Assembly: GCA_016841525.1 (NCBI GenBank)
Contig: JAENYZ010000003.1
Coordinates: 124,001-188,000, forward strand
DNA: 64,000 nucleotides
Source: Anaerolineaceae bacterium
GTDB taxonomy: Bacteria > Chloroflexota > Anaerolineae > Anaerolineales > Anaerolineaceae
Direction: 5' to 3'
The translations under genes were made by a program, and so were the position numbers. The first letter of the stretch is position 1. Each line of letters opens with the position of its first letter. Below the pieces are notes generated by a model. That model did not search any database and was not told the origin of the DNA. It saw only the letters and a program-made list of their open reading frames with translations. Positions 46,926 through 55,652 of this stretch are shown here, one piece after another.

Positions 46926-47136
46926 ATTTGCCTCCAATTTTGAATGACCTCATGTTTATTGAAGCATTTAAAGTAATGAGTAACATTTTGTCATCGACTA
47001 AATGTGCCCCGGCAGATCACAGATTCATGCATTATCCTTTTCTATGAGCATATCACAGCAAAATACCATGAGTCAATCCTTATTGAACTGATGTTGTTAA
47101 AACAAACTTTAATACCCAAAATATTTCCACACAAAG

Positions 47137-47166
47137 TTGGTCTTATTTACAAACCTTCGTTATAAT
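47137..47166 (+). promoter_or_regulatory. Promoter of the ATP-cone kinase gene
   Basis: TTGGTC (47137-47142), an 18-base spacer and TATAAT (47161-47166), 48 bases before the start codon. Confidence 0.6.
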
Positions 47167-47213
47167 TAATTCAAAGTTTGCATTTAAATGAATGTTTATT
47201 GGAAGGAGAGACA

Positions 47214-48554
47214 ATGTCTGAGATTGAATCAGTCAAAAAACGAGATGGCTCGATTGTAGACTTCACACCGCAGCGAATCACCAATGCGATTTACCGAGCG
47301 GCTGTCGCTGTTGGCGGACGTGATAAAAGCACCTCTGAAAAATTAGCGGAGAAAGTTGTCCACGCCCTCGAAGCGCAAACACCTGAAGGTGAAACCCCCA
47401 CCGTAGAACAGATACAGGATATTGTAGAAAAAACATTGATCGAAGAGGGTCATGCGAAGGTTGCAAAAGCTTATATTCTCTACCGGGCGGAGCGAGCTCG
47501 ATTACGTGAACAGCGTGAGGAACGTCGGGCTGAACCCTCAGGGAACATCCCCTGGGCAAAATTATGGCGGATCCTCGATTGGGCGGTTGAGCATAATTTC
47601 CATACTGTTGAACACCTCAATGAGCGCATTCGGAAAGGTGAGCTTTCTGAAATCGTCGGGGCTTCTGAGGCTTTTTACCAGGAAGATGTGGAAAATGCCG
47701 CAAACCTGGTGGCGCAGCGGAAGGATGATCTTCGAATGGTGATCATTGCTGGTCCATCCTCATCGGGGAAGACCACAACCACCATTAAGCTTGGCGAACG
47801 GCTTGCACGGCATGATATGCATCTTGTGACGCTCAATGTAGATAATTATTTCTTTGACCTCGAAATGCATCCGAAAGACGAATTTGGCGACTATGATTTT
47901 GAAACACCGCAAGCACTGGATTTAGTTTTAATCAATGAACATCTCACCCGACTGTTTGCTGGTGAAGAGGTCAGGATTCCGTTTTACGACTTCAAGACCG
48001 GTACCCGCCAGCTTGAGCAAACGCTCATGAAGTTAGCACCGAATGAGGTCATCCTGATTGACAGCCTGCACGGTCTTTATCCCGATATGACCAAAGACAT
48101 CTCGCCGGAGAAGAAATTCAGGCTGTATATTGAACCTTTACTCCAGCTAAAGGCGCCTGATGGTCGTTATATCCGCTGGACAGATATTCGGTTAATCCGG
48201 CGCATGCTGCGCGATGCGTCGCACAGGGCTTATGATCCAACCAAGACACTCCTGCACTGGCATTATGTGCGCGCCAGTGAGCTGAGAAATATCATCCCTT
48301 ACCTCAATACGACCGATTACATCGTCAACAGCGGCATGCCCTACGAAATGCCAATGTACAAAGCCAAGCTGTTTGATGAATTTGCCAGGTGGACAGAGGA
48401 ATACAAAGACGATCCTTTACGTGCTGATGCATATGAACGTGCCAGCCGTGTTTATAAGCTGATGCAGTCATTGGAGCCAATCAAAGATGATTCGATTGTC
48501 CCTGAAAATTCTGTCATCAGGGAGTTTATCGGCGGGAGCATTTACGAGTATTAA
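47214..48554 (+). CDS. ATP-cone domain fused to a uridine-kinase/phosphoribulokinase-like kinase
   Basis: A 446-residue protein. Residues 1-95 are an ATP-cone (KKRDGSIVDFTPQRITNAIYRA ... GHAKVAKAYILYRAER), the nucleotide-sensing domain otherwise found in ribonucleotide reductases and NrdR. After a linker comes a P-loop kinase: IIAGPSSSGKTTTTIKLGERL (Walker A), LNVDNYF (substrate Asp) and VILIDSLHGLYPDM (Walker B region). The fusion suggests a kinase controlled by ATP/dATP levels. The phosphorylated substrate is unknown; uridine/cytidine is the nearest guess. GGAAGGAG upstream fixes the ATG at 47214. Confidence 0.85.
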   Translation: MSEIESVKKRDGSIVDFTPQRITNAIYRAAVAVGGRDKSTSEKLAEKVVHALEAQTPEGETPTVEQIQDIVEKTLIEEGHAKVAKAYILYRAERARLREQREERRAEPSGNIPWAKLWRILDWAVEHNFHTVEHLNERIRKGELSEIVGASEAFYQEDVENAANLVAQRKDDLRMVIIAGPSSSGKTTTTIKLGERLARHDMHLVTLNVDNYFFDLEMHPKDEFGDYDFETPQALDLVLINEHLTRLFAGEEVRIPFYDFKTGTRQLEQTLMKLAPNEVILIDSLHGLYPDMTKDISPEKKFRLYIEPLLQLKAPDGRYIRWTDIRLIRRMLRDASHRAYDPTKTLLHWHYVRASELRNIIPYLNTTDYIVNSGMPYEMPMYKAKLFDEFARWTEEYKDDPLRADAYERASRVYKLMQSLEPIKDDSIVPENSVIREFIGGSIYEY

Positions 48555-48596
48555 GAGCTAATCTACTCAATAACAATCATGTATATGATTATCGTA

Positions 48597-48648
48597 GGGG
48601 CGAGGCACTGTCTTCAATTCCTCGACACTTTGTGCCTCGCCCTTACCT
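48597..48648. terminator. Inverted repeat between convergent genes
   Basis: GGGGCGAGGCAC and GTGCCTCGCCCT form a 10-12-bp stem with a loop of about 24 bases, followed by TTACCTTTTACC. It sits between two convergent stop codons and could end transcription from both sides. Confidence 0.5.
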
Positions 48649-48649
48649 T

Positions 48650-49888
48650 TTACCCCTCAATTGCCCTCAATAAATCGCGAACAATATCATTTGGATCCTC
48701 GATACCTACCGAAAGGCGCACCAGACCGTCTGTAATACCGGCTGCCAGGCGTTTTTCACGAGGTGTGTTACGATGGGTCATGCTGGCTGGATGCTGAACC
48801 AGGGTATCCACATTACCCAAGCTTACCGCCAGGGTCGCCACCCTGACATTATCCATCATGCGCTTGCCAGCTTCCAGCCCACCCTTGAGATCAAATGCGA
48901 TCATCCCACCATAATCGGACATCTGTATTTGTGCCAGGGCAAAATCCGGGTGACTTTCCAATCCGGGATAATAAACGCAATTAACTTCGGGATGTTCCTC
49001 AAGGCGTCTTGCCACCCGAAGGGCGTTTTGACAGTGTCGTTTCATCCGCAATTCAAAGGTCTTCAAGCCAATATTTGCCATCCATGTATCGATAGGGCTT
49101 GGCGTCGCCCCCATGAGTTTATAAATCTGGTAGAGCGGTCCTTTTAACAATTCCAAATCTGTGGTGATCGCTGCGCCACCCAATACCTGTCCGTGCCCCG
49201 AAAGGTATTTCGTCGTCGAATGCACCACGATATCAGCCCCCAATGTGAGCGGACGCTGACAGAAAGGCGTCGCGAAGGTGTTATCCACTGCAACACGGGC
49301 TCCATAGCTATGGGCTAAATCTACAACCATTCTTATATCTGTCAAACGCAAGGAGGGGTTAACCGGCGTTTCGATGTACGCCAGCTTTGCGCCAGGATTG
49401 GCTTGAAAGGCTTGCTCCCAGGCCTGATACGTGTTATCCGTGACCCACACCACATTGATCCCGAAATTAGGCGCAAGGTTCTTGAAAAAGAGATAGGTGC
49501 CGTCATAGAGTGCTGCTTGTGTCAGCACCGTTTGACCTGCTTCGACACAGGATAGAATGGCAGCCGTAACAGCAGCCATCCCGGAAGCAAACACCAAACC
49601 GCCAACAACATCTTCAGGTAATACATCAGGGTTCTGTTTTAATAAATCCCAGGCTTCAAGGGCTGCTAATTTACGGGCTAATTGCTGATGATTGGGGTTA
49701 TTCAGCCGTGTGTAATAGAAACCAGGCTTCTCTCCACTGGCAATTGCCGCACCGGAATCAGTGTCATTAAAGGTAAACACGGAATTCTGGTATATGGGTG
49801 TGATATGTGCATTTTCAGCGTTATGGCCTTCTTCATAATGGGTTAGAAAAGTCGTCAGCCCTTCAAATTTACCCGGATGGTGTGACAT
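48650..49888 (-). CDS. Trans-sulfuration PLP enzyme (Cys/Met metabolism family)
   Basis: A 412-residue fold-type I PLP enzyme. The PLP lysine is in VVHSTTKYLSGHGQVLGGA; FASGMAAVTAAILS binds the phosphate and ETPVNPSLRLTDI and VDNTFATPFCQRPL are the other family blocks. Members act as cystathionine gamma-synthase/lyase, O-acetylhomoserine sulfhydrylase or methionine gamma-lyase; the sequence does not decide. No methionine-biosynthesis genes are adjacent. Confidence 0.9.
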   Translation of the reverse strand: MSHHPGKFEGLTTFLTHYEEGHNAENAHITPIYQNSVFTFNDTDSGAAIASGEKPGFYYTRLNNPNHQQLARKLAALEAWDLLKQNPDVLPEDVVGGLVFASGMAAVTAAILSCVEAGQTVLTQAALYDGTYLFFKNLAPNFGINVVWVTDNTYQAWEQAFQANPGAKLAYIETPVNPSLRLTDIRMVVDLAHSYGARVAVDNTFATPFCQRPLTLGADIVVHSTTKYLSGHGQVLGGAAITTDLELLKGPLYQIYKLMGATPSPIDTWMANIGLKTFELRMKRHCQNALRVARRLEEHPEVNCVYYPGLESHPDFALAQIQMSDYGGMIAFDLKGGLEAGKRMMDNVRVATLAVSLGNVDTLVQHPASMTHRNTPREKRLAAGITDGLVRLSVGIEDPNDIVRDLLRAIEG

Positions 49889-50033
49889 AGCACTCTCCTC
49901 TTATGGATAATCCTTTTCCAGCAGCTTATTTTCGTTCATCTTACAAATAAATGACAGTCCAATTCTATCACAGCAATATATTACAAACCTGCAGAATTTT
50001 CTTTACAACTCGGAAGAAAAGAAAAAATAAAAG

Positions 50034-50062
50034 TTTACAAAAATAAACTTTTTCAATAAAAT
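50034..50062 (+). promoter_or_regulatory. Promoter of the broken lipoprotein gene
   Basis: TTTACA (50034-50039), a 17-base spacer and TAAAAT (50057-50062), 48 bases upstream of the ATG. Confidence 0.5.
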
Positions 50063-50109
50063 CTATAGGAAACAAATTCACTTCATTTTCAACGAATATG
50101 GAGGACCCT

Positions 50110-50598
50110 ATGAAAAAATATTTATTTTTACTCTTGCTTCTACCAGTATTCTTATTAACCTCTTGTTCTTCGACAAAGATTGGTTGATTCGAAATGAATT
50201 ATGGCAACGACTTTGAAGCCTCCTACCAGCTTTTTGATGGGGAGGAGCGGGAGAGGATCCAGCTTGATGCTGGTGACACCTTTTCCTTATCCTATGAAGT
50301 AGATGTGGATGACGGCGCCTTAACAATCCAATTTGTAGATCCTGATGGAAACGCCATTTGGGAAGAAACCTTCCTTGAAGATGAAAAAAATGTATTTGAC
50401 TTCACTGCAAAAGCCAGCGGTCGCTATTCTCTGGTTGTTGCAGGAGACAAAGCCGAAGGCAGCTTCGATTTGAGCTGGGATGTTGGTGAATTACAGCACT
50501 TCTGTCGGCAAAATCATCGGGAAGGTTTATTGAACCATCCCGATTTTTTATTTATACAGTCTCAAGTAATTCAATATCGCTTTGGGTTGATTAAATAA
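50110..50598 (+). pseudogene. Small lipoprotein gene with in-frame UGA and lost natural end
   Basis: The ATG at 50110 opens a clear lipoprotein signal (MKKYLFLLLLLPVFLLTSC), then reads SSTKIG and hits TGA at 50185-50187. The same frame continues as FEMNYGNDFEASYQLFDGE and a beta-rich domain with TIQFVDPDGNAIWEE. Near the end it passes straight through an intrinsic terminator hairpin, so the true stop has been lost, probably by a frameshift after DLSWDVG. No SECIS-like hairpin is placed correctly after the UGA. A nonsense mutation (TGG or CGA to TGA) plus a later frameshift is the simplest reading. Confidence 0.65.
50516..50549 (+). terminator. Intrinsic terminator inside the degraded reading frame
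   Basis: ATCGGGA (50516-50522) pairs with TCCCGAT (50538-50544), extended by GGTT/AACC after one mismatch, followed by six T residues. It marks where the lipoprotein gene originally ended. Confidence 0.85.
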
Positions 50599-50837
50599 TA
50601 AATTCTTGTAGTGCGTGGATCTTTCCCACGCACCAATATTGACATGAGTTCAATATCCAATCCTATCCGAGTAAATTCATTTGGGATAGCAAAAAGACCG
50701 GCGGGATGACCCTCACGTCGTTCCTCCTCTGCACCTGAAGGTGTGACGCTCCGCTCCAGGCAGGCAACCGCATCTCGCCCTACGAGCTCTCTTTGCATAA
50801 TTCACTAAATAAATTCAAGAAGCATCACCAGCAGCAG

Positions 50838-50843
50838 TATAAT
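50838..50843 (+). promoter_or_regulatory. -10 box of the UPF0173-oxidoreductase operon
   Basis: TATAAT 39 bases before the start codon; the -35 candidate TTCAAG (50814-50819) is weak. The gap before it (50599-50837) holds a GGCGGGATG...CCGCATCTCGCC inverted element also seen at 55335-55370. Confidence 0.45.
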
Positions 50844-50882
50844 AAAATTATCGGGACGTCTTACTAAAAAAGGAGAAAATAT

Positions 50883-51569
50883 ATGTCTTTTGTATTAACA
50901 TGGATGGGCCATGCGAGTTTGGGCTTGGAAACCGACGGCTACATACTATTAATAGATCCATATCTGAAAAATAACCCTGCTGCCTCAATTGATCCTGACC
51001 GCGTGGAAGCCGATTACATCCTCGTCACCCACGGTCACGGTGACCATATTGGTGACACCATCGAAATTGCCAAACGCACAGGTGCAACTGTCATTTCAAA
51101 CGCAGAAATTTGCGGCTGGCTGAGGAAAAAGGACGTAAAAGTCCATGGGCAGCATCTCGGCGGCGGTTTTCAACATCCCTTTGGTTATTTGAAGTTGACA
51201 TTAGCCCTGCACGGCTCCGGCTTACCAGATGGTTCATACGGTGGAAATCCTGCAGGTTTGCTGCTGACCACCAATTCAGGTGAGAAAATTTACATGGCTG
51301 GGGATACGGGATTATTCGGGGATATGCGCCTGATCGGAGAGGAAGGCATCGCCTTAGCCGTTCTGCCCATCGGGGACAATTACACCATGGGGCCAGCCGA
51401 TGCGCTGCGGGCTGTAAAAATGCTGACGCCAGAACATGTGATCCCCATCCATTACAGCACCTTTGGGCTGATCAAACAAGATCCGGATGCCTGGGCAAAA
51501 AGCGTTCAATCTGAAACCAAGACAAAAGCTCATGTGCTCAAACCGGGCGAGCGTTTTGTTTATCCCTGA
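50883..51569 (+). CDS. UPF0173 metal-dependent hydrolase (MBL fold)
   Basis: A 228-residue metallo-beta-lactamase-fold hydrolase of the UPF0173 family. Metal ligands: VTHGHGDHIGD (HxHxDH), ALHGSGLPDG (His), YMAGDTGLFGDM (Asp) and IPIHYSTFG (His). The substrate is unknown. The stop is 7 bases before the start of the molybdopterin oxidoreductase gene, so the two are one operon. Confidence 0.92.
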   Translation: MSFVLTWMGHASLGLETDGYILLIDPYLKNNPAASIDPDRVEADYILVTHGHGDHIGDTIEIAKRTGATVISNAEICGWLRKKDVKVHGQHLGGGFQHPFGYLKLTLALHGSGLPDGSYGGNPAGLLLTTNSGEKIYMAGDTGLFGDMRLIGEEGIALAVLPIGDNYTMGPADALRAVKMLTPEHVIPIHYSTFGLIKQDPDAWAKSVQSETKTKAHVLKPGERFVYP

Positions 51570-51576
51570 AAACACA

Positions 51577-52176
51577 ATGGAAAAAGATAATCGTCTACCC
51601 CCTGGCCAATATCCCACAGAGCGGTTCCCAGTACTGCACCGTGGATCAATCCCGGAATTCAACCCTGTCACCTGGGAATTTCGTATCTGGGGTGCTGTTG
51701 AACAACCGCTGATCCTATCCTGGCATCAACTTATGGCTCTACCCCGGGTCCGGATCAAATTGGATCTGCACTGCGTTACAAAATGGAGCAAACTTGATAC
51801 GGATTGGGAAGGCATTTCTGTTAAATGGTTTATTGAACAGGGATTTGTAAAGCCAAAACCTGGTGCAAATTTTGTCATGCAGCACGGCGCTAATGGCTAT
51901 ACAACAAATCTACCCCTGGCAGTGGTCTTACAGGAAAATTTTTTACTCGCCATCCATTATGATGGGAAACCATTAAGCCCGGAACATGGTGCGCCCTTAA
52001 GGGGTGTGATTGGCGCAATCCCGGGGTCCTCACCTATGAAAGACCTTTACCTGTGGAAAGGTGCAAAATGGCTGCGGAGCCTGGAATTTATGACCGAAGA
52101 CCAATTGGGCTTTTGGGAAGCCAACGGCTATCATAACGAAGGGGATGTCTGGTTAGAGCAGCGGATTTCCAGCTGA
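51577..52176 (+). CDS. Sulfite-oxidase-like molybdopterin oxidoreductase
   Basis: A 199-residue protein that consists only of the SUOX Moco-binding domain. The molybdenum-ligating Cys is in LDLHCVTKWSKLD, followed by GISVKWF and GYTTNLPL; HGAPLRGVIG is the family's heme-free core end. It lacks the C-terminal dimerisation domain and any signal peptide, as in the cytoplasmic YuiH-type group. The substrate is not known to be sulfite. The ATG at 51577 was chosen; upstream codons overlap the UPF0173 gene. Confidence 0.88.
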   Translation: MEKDNRLPPGQYPTERFPVLHRGSIPEFNPVTWEFRIWGAVEQPLILSWHQLMALPRVRIKLDLHCVTKWSKLDTDWEGISVKWFIEQGFVKPKPGANFVMQHGANGYTTNLPLAVVLQENFLLAIHYDGKPLSPEHGAPLRGVIGAIPGSSPMKDLYLWKGAKWLRSLEFMTEDQLGFWEANGYHNEGDVWLEQRISS

Positions 52177-52983
52177 TCAGGACCCCTGGCGAGATCGGAT
52201 GAAAAAGAAAGCCAGTCCTGCGCCACCTGCAAGCAAAAATAAGCCTATTGCCAGGAGCAGCGGTGATCGATTAGCTGACACATCTGATTCATCTTCAGTG
52301 TTGAATTGTGAACTGGGCTGCGCACCAAAATCAATCACAATGGTATCACCGGGTGTAACTTCAAGGGCATAGTTTAAACTAGTCGTGGCAATATAACCGT
52401 CAGGAATACCCATGCTGAGGTTGTATTCTCCTTCCGGCACATCCTCAAAACAAAGCATCTCTACAAGCGCCGGGTCACCCCCCACAGTTTCTCCCGTCTC
52501 AGAGTAAGTGCCGGCACGGTTATTGACGCTGATCACCCCACCTGAAAGATACAACTCGCTTTCAGAGCGCATTTGGTTCCCGTCCAGATCCTCAAACAAA
52601 ACCACGCACACTTCTCCTGTACCCTCAAAAGGCGTAGGCGTGGGACCGCTTGGCGTCGATGTCTGAACCGGCGCTTCAAGGGTGGCTGTCGCAGGAGCAA
52701 CGGTTCCTAAAATTAGCGGTTGTCCAGCATAAATTTCACAATCTGCGCCAAGATTATTCAAGGTGCTGATTTCCTCAATAGATACCCCTGTTTTTAAGAA
52801 AATGACGGTGCAGGTTTCACCTTCCTGAACGGTATAGATGATCTGCCCGTCAGCATTGGGCGTTGGGGTACTGTAAGTCGCCTGGGATGCTGTGCCTGCA
52901 CTGGCAGGTTTTGCAAAAAGCAGAACCACAATGGCGAGTAGAATTAAAACAAAGGATGTCAATGCGATTTTTTTATTCTTCAT
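52177..52983 (-). CDS. Membrane-anchored LysM protein with SdrD-type domain
   Basis: A 268-residue surface protein. The N-terminal signal peptide ends near PASAGTA; a LysM-like module follows (IIYTVQEGETCTVIFLKTGV ... GADCEIYAGQPL), then a Thr/Pro-rich linker, a Cna-B/SdrD-like domain (VCVVLFEDLDGNQMRSESE, VPEGEYNLSMGIPDGY) and a C-terminal membrane helix with a basic tail (FFFIRSRQGS). This anchors the protein to the membrane with a peptidoglycan- or glycan-binding part outside. ATG at 52983 has GGAAGAG upstream at good distance. Confidence 0.82.
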   Translation of the reverse strand: MKNKKIALTSFVLILLAIVVLLFAKPASAGTASQATYSTPTPNADGQIIYTVQEGETCTVIFLKTGVSIEEISTLNNLGADCEIYAGQPLILGTVAPATATLEAPVQTSTPSGPTPTPFEGTGEVCVVLFEDLDGNQMRSESELYLSGGVISVNNRAGTYSETGETVGGDPALVEMLCFEDVPEGEYNLSMGIPDGYIATTSLNYALEVTPGDTIVIDFGAQPSSQFNTEDESDVSANRSPLLLAIGLFLLAGGAGLAFFFIRSRQGS

Positions 52984-53088
52984 AAGCATAATCTCTTCCA
53001 GAAACTGGATTATAACACTTCTTAAAAATACCACCAGCCAGAAGGATTTGGTGGCGGTTGACTTTAATTATATAATTAGAGCCCAATA

Positions 53089-53901
53089 ATGAGCAAATTA
53101 AATCTTAACACACAAGTTTTCAAAATTCTTCTCAGCATCATAATGCTGAGCTTTCCAATATTGATGGCTTCCTGCGGTGGTGTGGCTCCCTCTGTCACGC
53201 CCACCCTGACCCCAATATCAACACAAACTGCAACCGTCACACCAACGATCATATGGTTTCCTGCGACAGAAACTCCCACCCCAATTGCCAATATCAGCCC
53301 AACCCCGCAGCCGACGTTCGAATCCCAGCGAGAAGGCATATCTTCCTTGCTGGTGGATGACGATTTCAGCAGCCAATCTTTGTGGCAAACCTCTCAAGGC
53401 ACATCCGGAAATGTCGCTTATGGTATCAATGCCCTGACACTGGCAGTGGCACAGCCGAGTGCAACCCTGACAAGCGTCAGTCAACATGCTTTACCTGAAG
53501 ACTTCTACCTTGAAATCTCCATGCAAATCTCATTATGCCAGCCAGAGGATCAAATTGGCATCCTTTTCTGGTATAAAAACCCCGGGGATACCTATCGCCT
53601 GCTGATGACCTGCAGTGGAGAGTACCGATTGGAGCTGATACAGGACGGGCAAAGCATCGTCATCCAGGATTGGACCTTAGCAAGCCAAATGAACCTCGCC
53701 ATGCCAGCCACCAATCGCATTGGGCTCTGGGTTTACCAGGGACACTTCCAATTGTACATTGATGATGTCTTTCAATTTGAGGAAAGTATCGCTCGGGATC
53801 AAAATGGCGGCCTGGGACTTTTTGCAAGGACAATCCAGGGCAATGCCATGACCATCCGTTTTTCTGACTTGCAGATATACCAGGTCAATATTCAGGAGTA
53901 A
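53089..53901 (+). CDS. Lipoprotein with LamG/DUF1080-like beta-sandwich
   Basis: A 270-residue lipoprotein. The signal peptide has the lipobox LMASC, then a Thr/Pro-rich linker of about 60 residues and a C-terminal beta-sandwich (about 85-268) with VDDDFSSQSLWQTS, ALPEDFYLEISMQI and YIDDVFQFEE, as in LamG or DUF1080-type domains that bind or cleave sugars. No catalytic residues are evident. The stop codon TAA overlaps the first bases of an R3 repeat. A TATAAT at 53071-53076 is close to the start. Confidence 0.8.
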   Translation: MSKLNLNTQVFKILLSIIMLSFPILMASCGGVAPSVTPTLTPISTQTATVTPTIIWFPATETPTPIANISPTPQPTFESQREGISSLLVDDDFSSQSLWQTSQGTSGNVAYGINALTLAVAQPSATLTSVSQHALPEDFYLEISMQISLCQPEDQIGILFWYKNPGDTYRLLMTCSGEYRLELIQDGQSIVIQDWTLASQMNLAMPATNRIGLWVYQGHFQLYIDDVFQFEESIARDQNGGLGLFARTIQGNAMTIRFSDLQIYQVNIQE

Positions 53902-54036
53902 AGAAACAAAACCTTGAAAATTTCTATCCCCGCCGCAAGCGGACGGGGCATCACAAAATTTTCTCCTTCGGATCAGGTTTTGCCTTATTCATGGAACCCA
54001 CGCAGCAAGCTGCGGGGTATTCTGCTCCGCAGAATA
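53897..54036 (+). repeat. Structured repeat R3, copy 3
   Basis: A 140-bp copy nearly identical with copy 1 (differences: CCTTG for CCTG, CATCAC for CATTAC). It begins inside the stop codon of the lipoprotein gene and ends 19 bases before the stop of the convergent holB gene, so here it could serve as a terminator. Confidence 0.9.
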
Positions 54037-54054
54037 AAGCTTCATTTAATTAAT

Positions 54055-55083
54055 CTATCCCCTACTGCCAGTTAAATTCACACGCGGCCAGGTCAGCATC
54101 AGGTTTTCAATCAACAACCTGACATTGGCATAGGCATCCAGCTGCTGGAAAGCTTTTTCGTGCAAAATAACCAGTTCCCTGGCAGCCCCTGCATCAATAT
54201 GAGAAGCCACCTGTTCAATTTGCGGGGTCAGATCAACATTCACCAGCGGCAAATCGGAATCAAATGAACAAAGAAAGACATCCCGCCAAAATGAGAGCCA
54301 AATCGGCAGGACTTCAGCGGTTTTTTCCCGCGCCTTATCATAAGGCTTCGAAAGTTCATTCGCTAATTTAAATCGCTCGTGTAGAGATGCAGGCAGTAAA
54401 TCAAGGAAATCACCCAGGTGCTTCTCTCGCCGAATGAGCTCTTCCGGATCCTGTGCCAATTTAATCGCTGCCCCAATGCGTCCTCCTGAAAGATGGGCAA
54501 ACAGCTCAGCCTTTTCATCAGTGAGATCATAGAAAGATTGAAGATATGCGCTGGCGTCCTTAAGCGATGCAGGGCGCAGCCGGATCAGCTCACAACGGGA
54601 CACCACGGTTGGCAATAAATTCTCAAGGGCATCTGCAGTCAGCAGTAAAACGACTTTCTCTGCCGGCTCTTCCAGTGTTTTAAGCAGCGCGTTCATCGCT
54701 TCTGTTGTCGTGCGTTGAAAATCGGGCAGCAGGGCAATACGAAAAGGTGCCACATAAGGGGAGAGGGACAGGCGATGTTGAAGTTCGCGCACCTGGTCAA
54801 TTAAAATGTCCTTATGTCCTTCCTGAGGCTGCAGTAAGTCCAAATCGGGATGTGACATAGCACCAATTTGCCGGCAGGTCTTGCACACACCGCAAAAATC
54901 CCCTTGCCGAGGTGGATTCTCACAGTTAATCGCCTGGGCGAATCGCAAAGCCAGTGTTCGTTTGCCAACGCCCTGCGCTCCAACAATGAGATAAGCATGC
55001 CGGAGTTTATCCGTCCCAGCATGTGTGCGAAGCAAATTCACAGCCCAATCATGTCCGAATATTTGCCAGTTTTTATTTTCCAT
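54055..55083 (-). CDS. holB: DNA polymerase III delta' subunit
   Basis: A 342-residue clamp-loader subunit. The N-terminal AAA+ domain has HAYLIVGAQGVGKRTLALRF (Walker A retained), a four-Cys zinc module (CENPPRQGDFC, CKTC) and the region TTEAMNALLKTLEEPAEK with VVSRCELIRL (the SRC sensor). The C-terminal collar is helical. The intact P-loop places it between gamma/tau and a typical E. coli delta', which is common outside the Proteobacteria. Confidence 0.9.
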   Translation of the reverse strand: MENKNWQIFGHDWAVNLLRTHAGTDKLRHAYLIVGAQGVGKRTLALRFAQAINCENPPRQGDFCGVCKTCRQIGAMSHPDLDLLQPQEGHKDILIDQVRELQHRLSLSPYVAPFRIALLPDFQRTTTEAMNALLKTLEEPAEKVVLLLTADALENLLPTVVSRCELIRLRPASLKDASAYLQSFYDLTDEKAELFAHLSGGRIGAAIKLAQDPEELIRREKHLGDFLDLLPASLHERFKLANELSKPYDKAREKTAEVLPIWLSFWRDVFLCSFDSDLPLVNVDLTPQIEQVASHIDAGAARELVILHEKAFQQLDAYANVRLLIENLMLTWPRVNLTGSRG

Positions 55084-55652
55084 AGTTTTATTGTATCTTA
55101 ACAGGTGGATGGTGATGGCAAATGATTTTAATTCAAGACGGGAGACAGGAGACCGGGAACGGTAAACAGAGACTGATTTTTATTGTGTTGTTAGAGAAGA
55201 TGAAACTACAAAGATAAAATTTTATAGTCCTAACCCTCGCCAGGGCAGGTCTCTCACTCCGGACGTCTTAGAACAGAAGTTAAGAGTTATTAATAATTTA
55301 GATTTGTTTATTTCTCTGTTGAGACTCAATTGATTAATGTTCGGCGGGATGAAAACCGCATCCCGCCCTACAAAAATCCATCACTCGTAGGGTGCAGTTC
55401 AATCTTCACTGCATCACCAACGGTATACTACCAATATAAACCTTGTCTGATTAAATGTGTTTGGATTTGAACGCTCTACCAAATTTATTGCTGGCTGACC
55501 AAATATTCATTAAACATAAGTCTTTCGGGCTAAAGCCCCTCACTCCAGAAAACTTTCTCGCTTTTCACCATTCACCACTCACCATTCACTATAAACAATC
55601 ATTGCTCTCTCCATAAGTGACGTGGTAAACTTCATTGAACAGGAAGAAAACC
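55084..55652. other. Gene-free region between holB and chlD
   Basis: Contains GCGGGATG/CATCCCGC hairpin (about 55341-55364) of the same kind as at 50700-50780, GGGCTAAAGCCC, CTCACTCC elements and a short array of CACCATTCAC units (55566-55592). No gene and no clear promoter was seen. Confidence 0.6.

Noticed and set aside
50185-50240. Selenocysteine reading of the UGA in the lipoprotein gene.
   Set aside because: The only stem found (CCTCC/GGAGG region) starts more than 30 bases after the UGA and places its loop beyond the usual range; the frame is also damaged at its end.
53300-53345. A TTCGAATCCC string that resembles a tRNA T-arm.
   Set aside because: It lies inside the lipoprotein coding sequence and no acceptor or anticodon arm can be formed around it.
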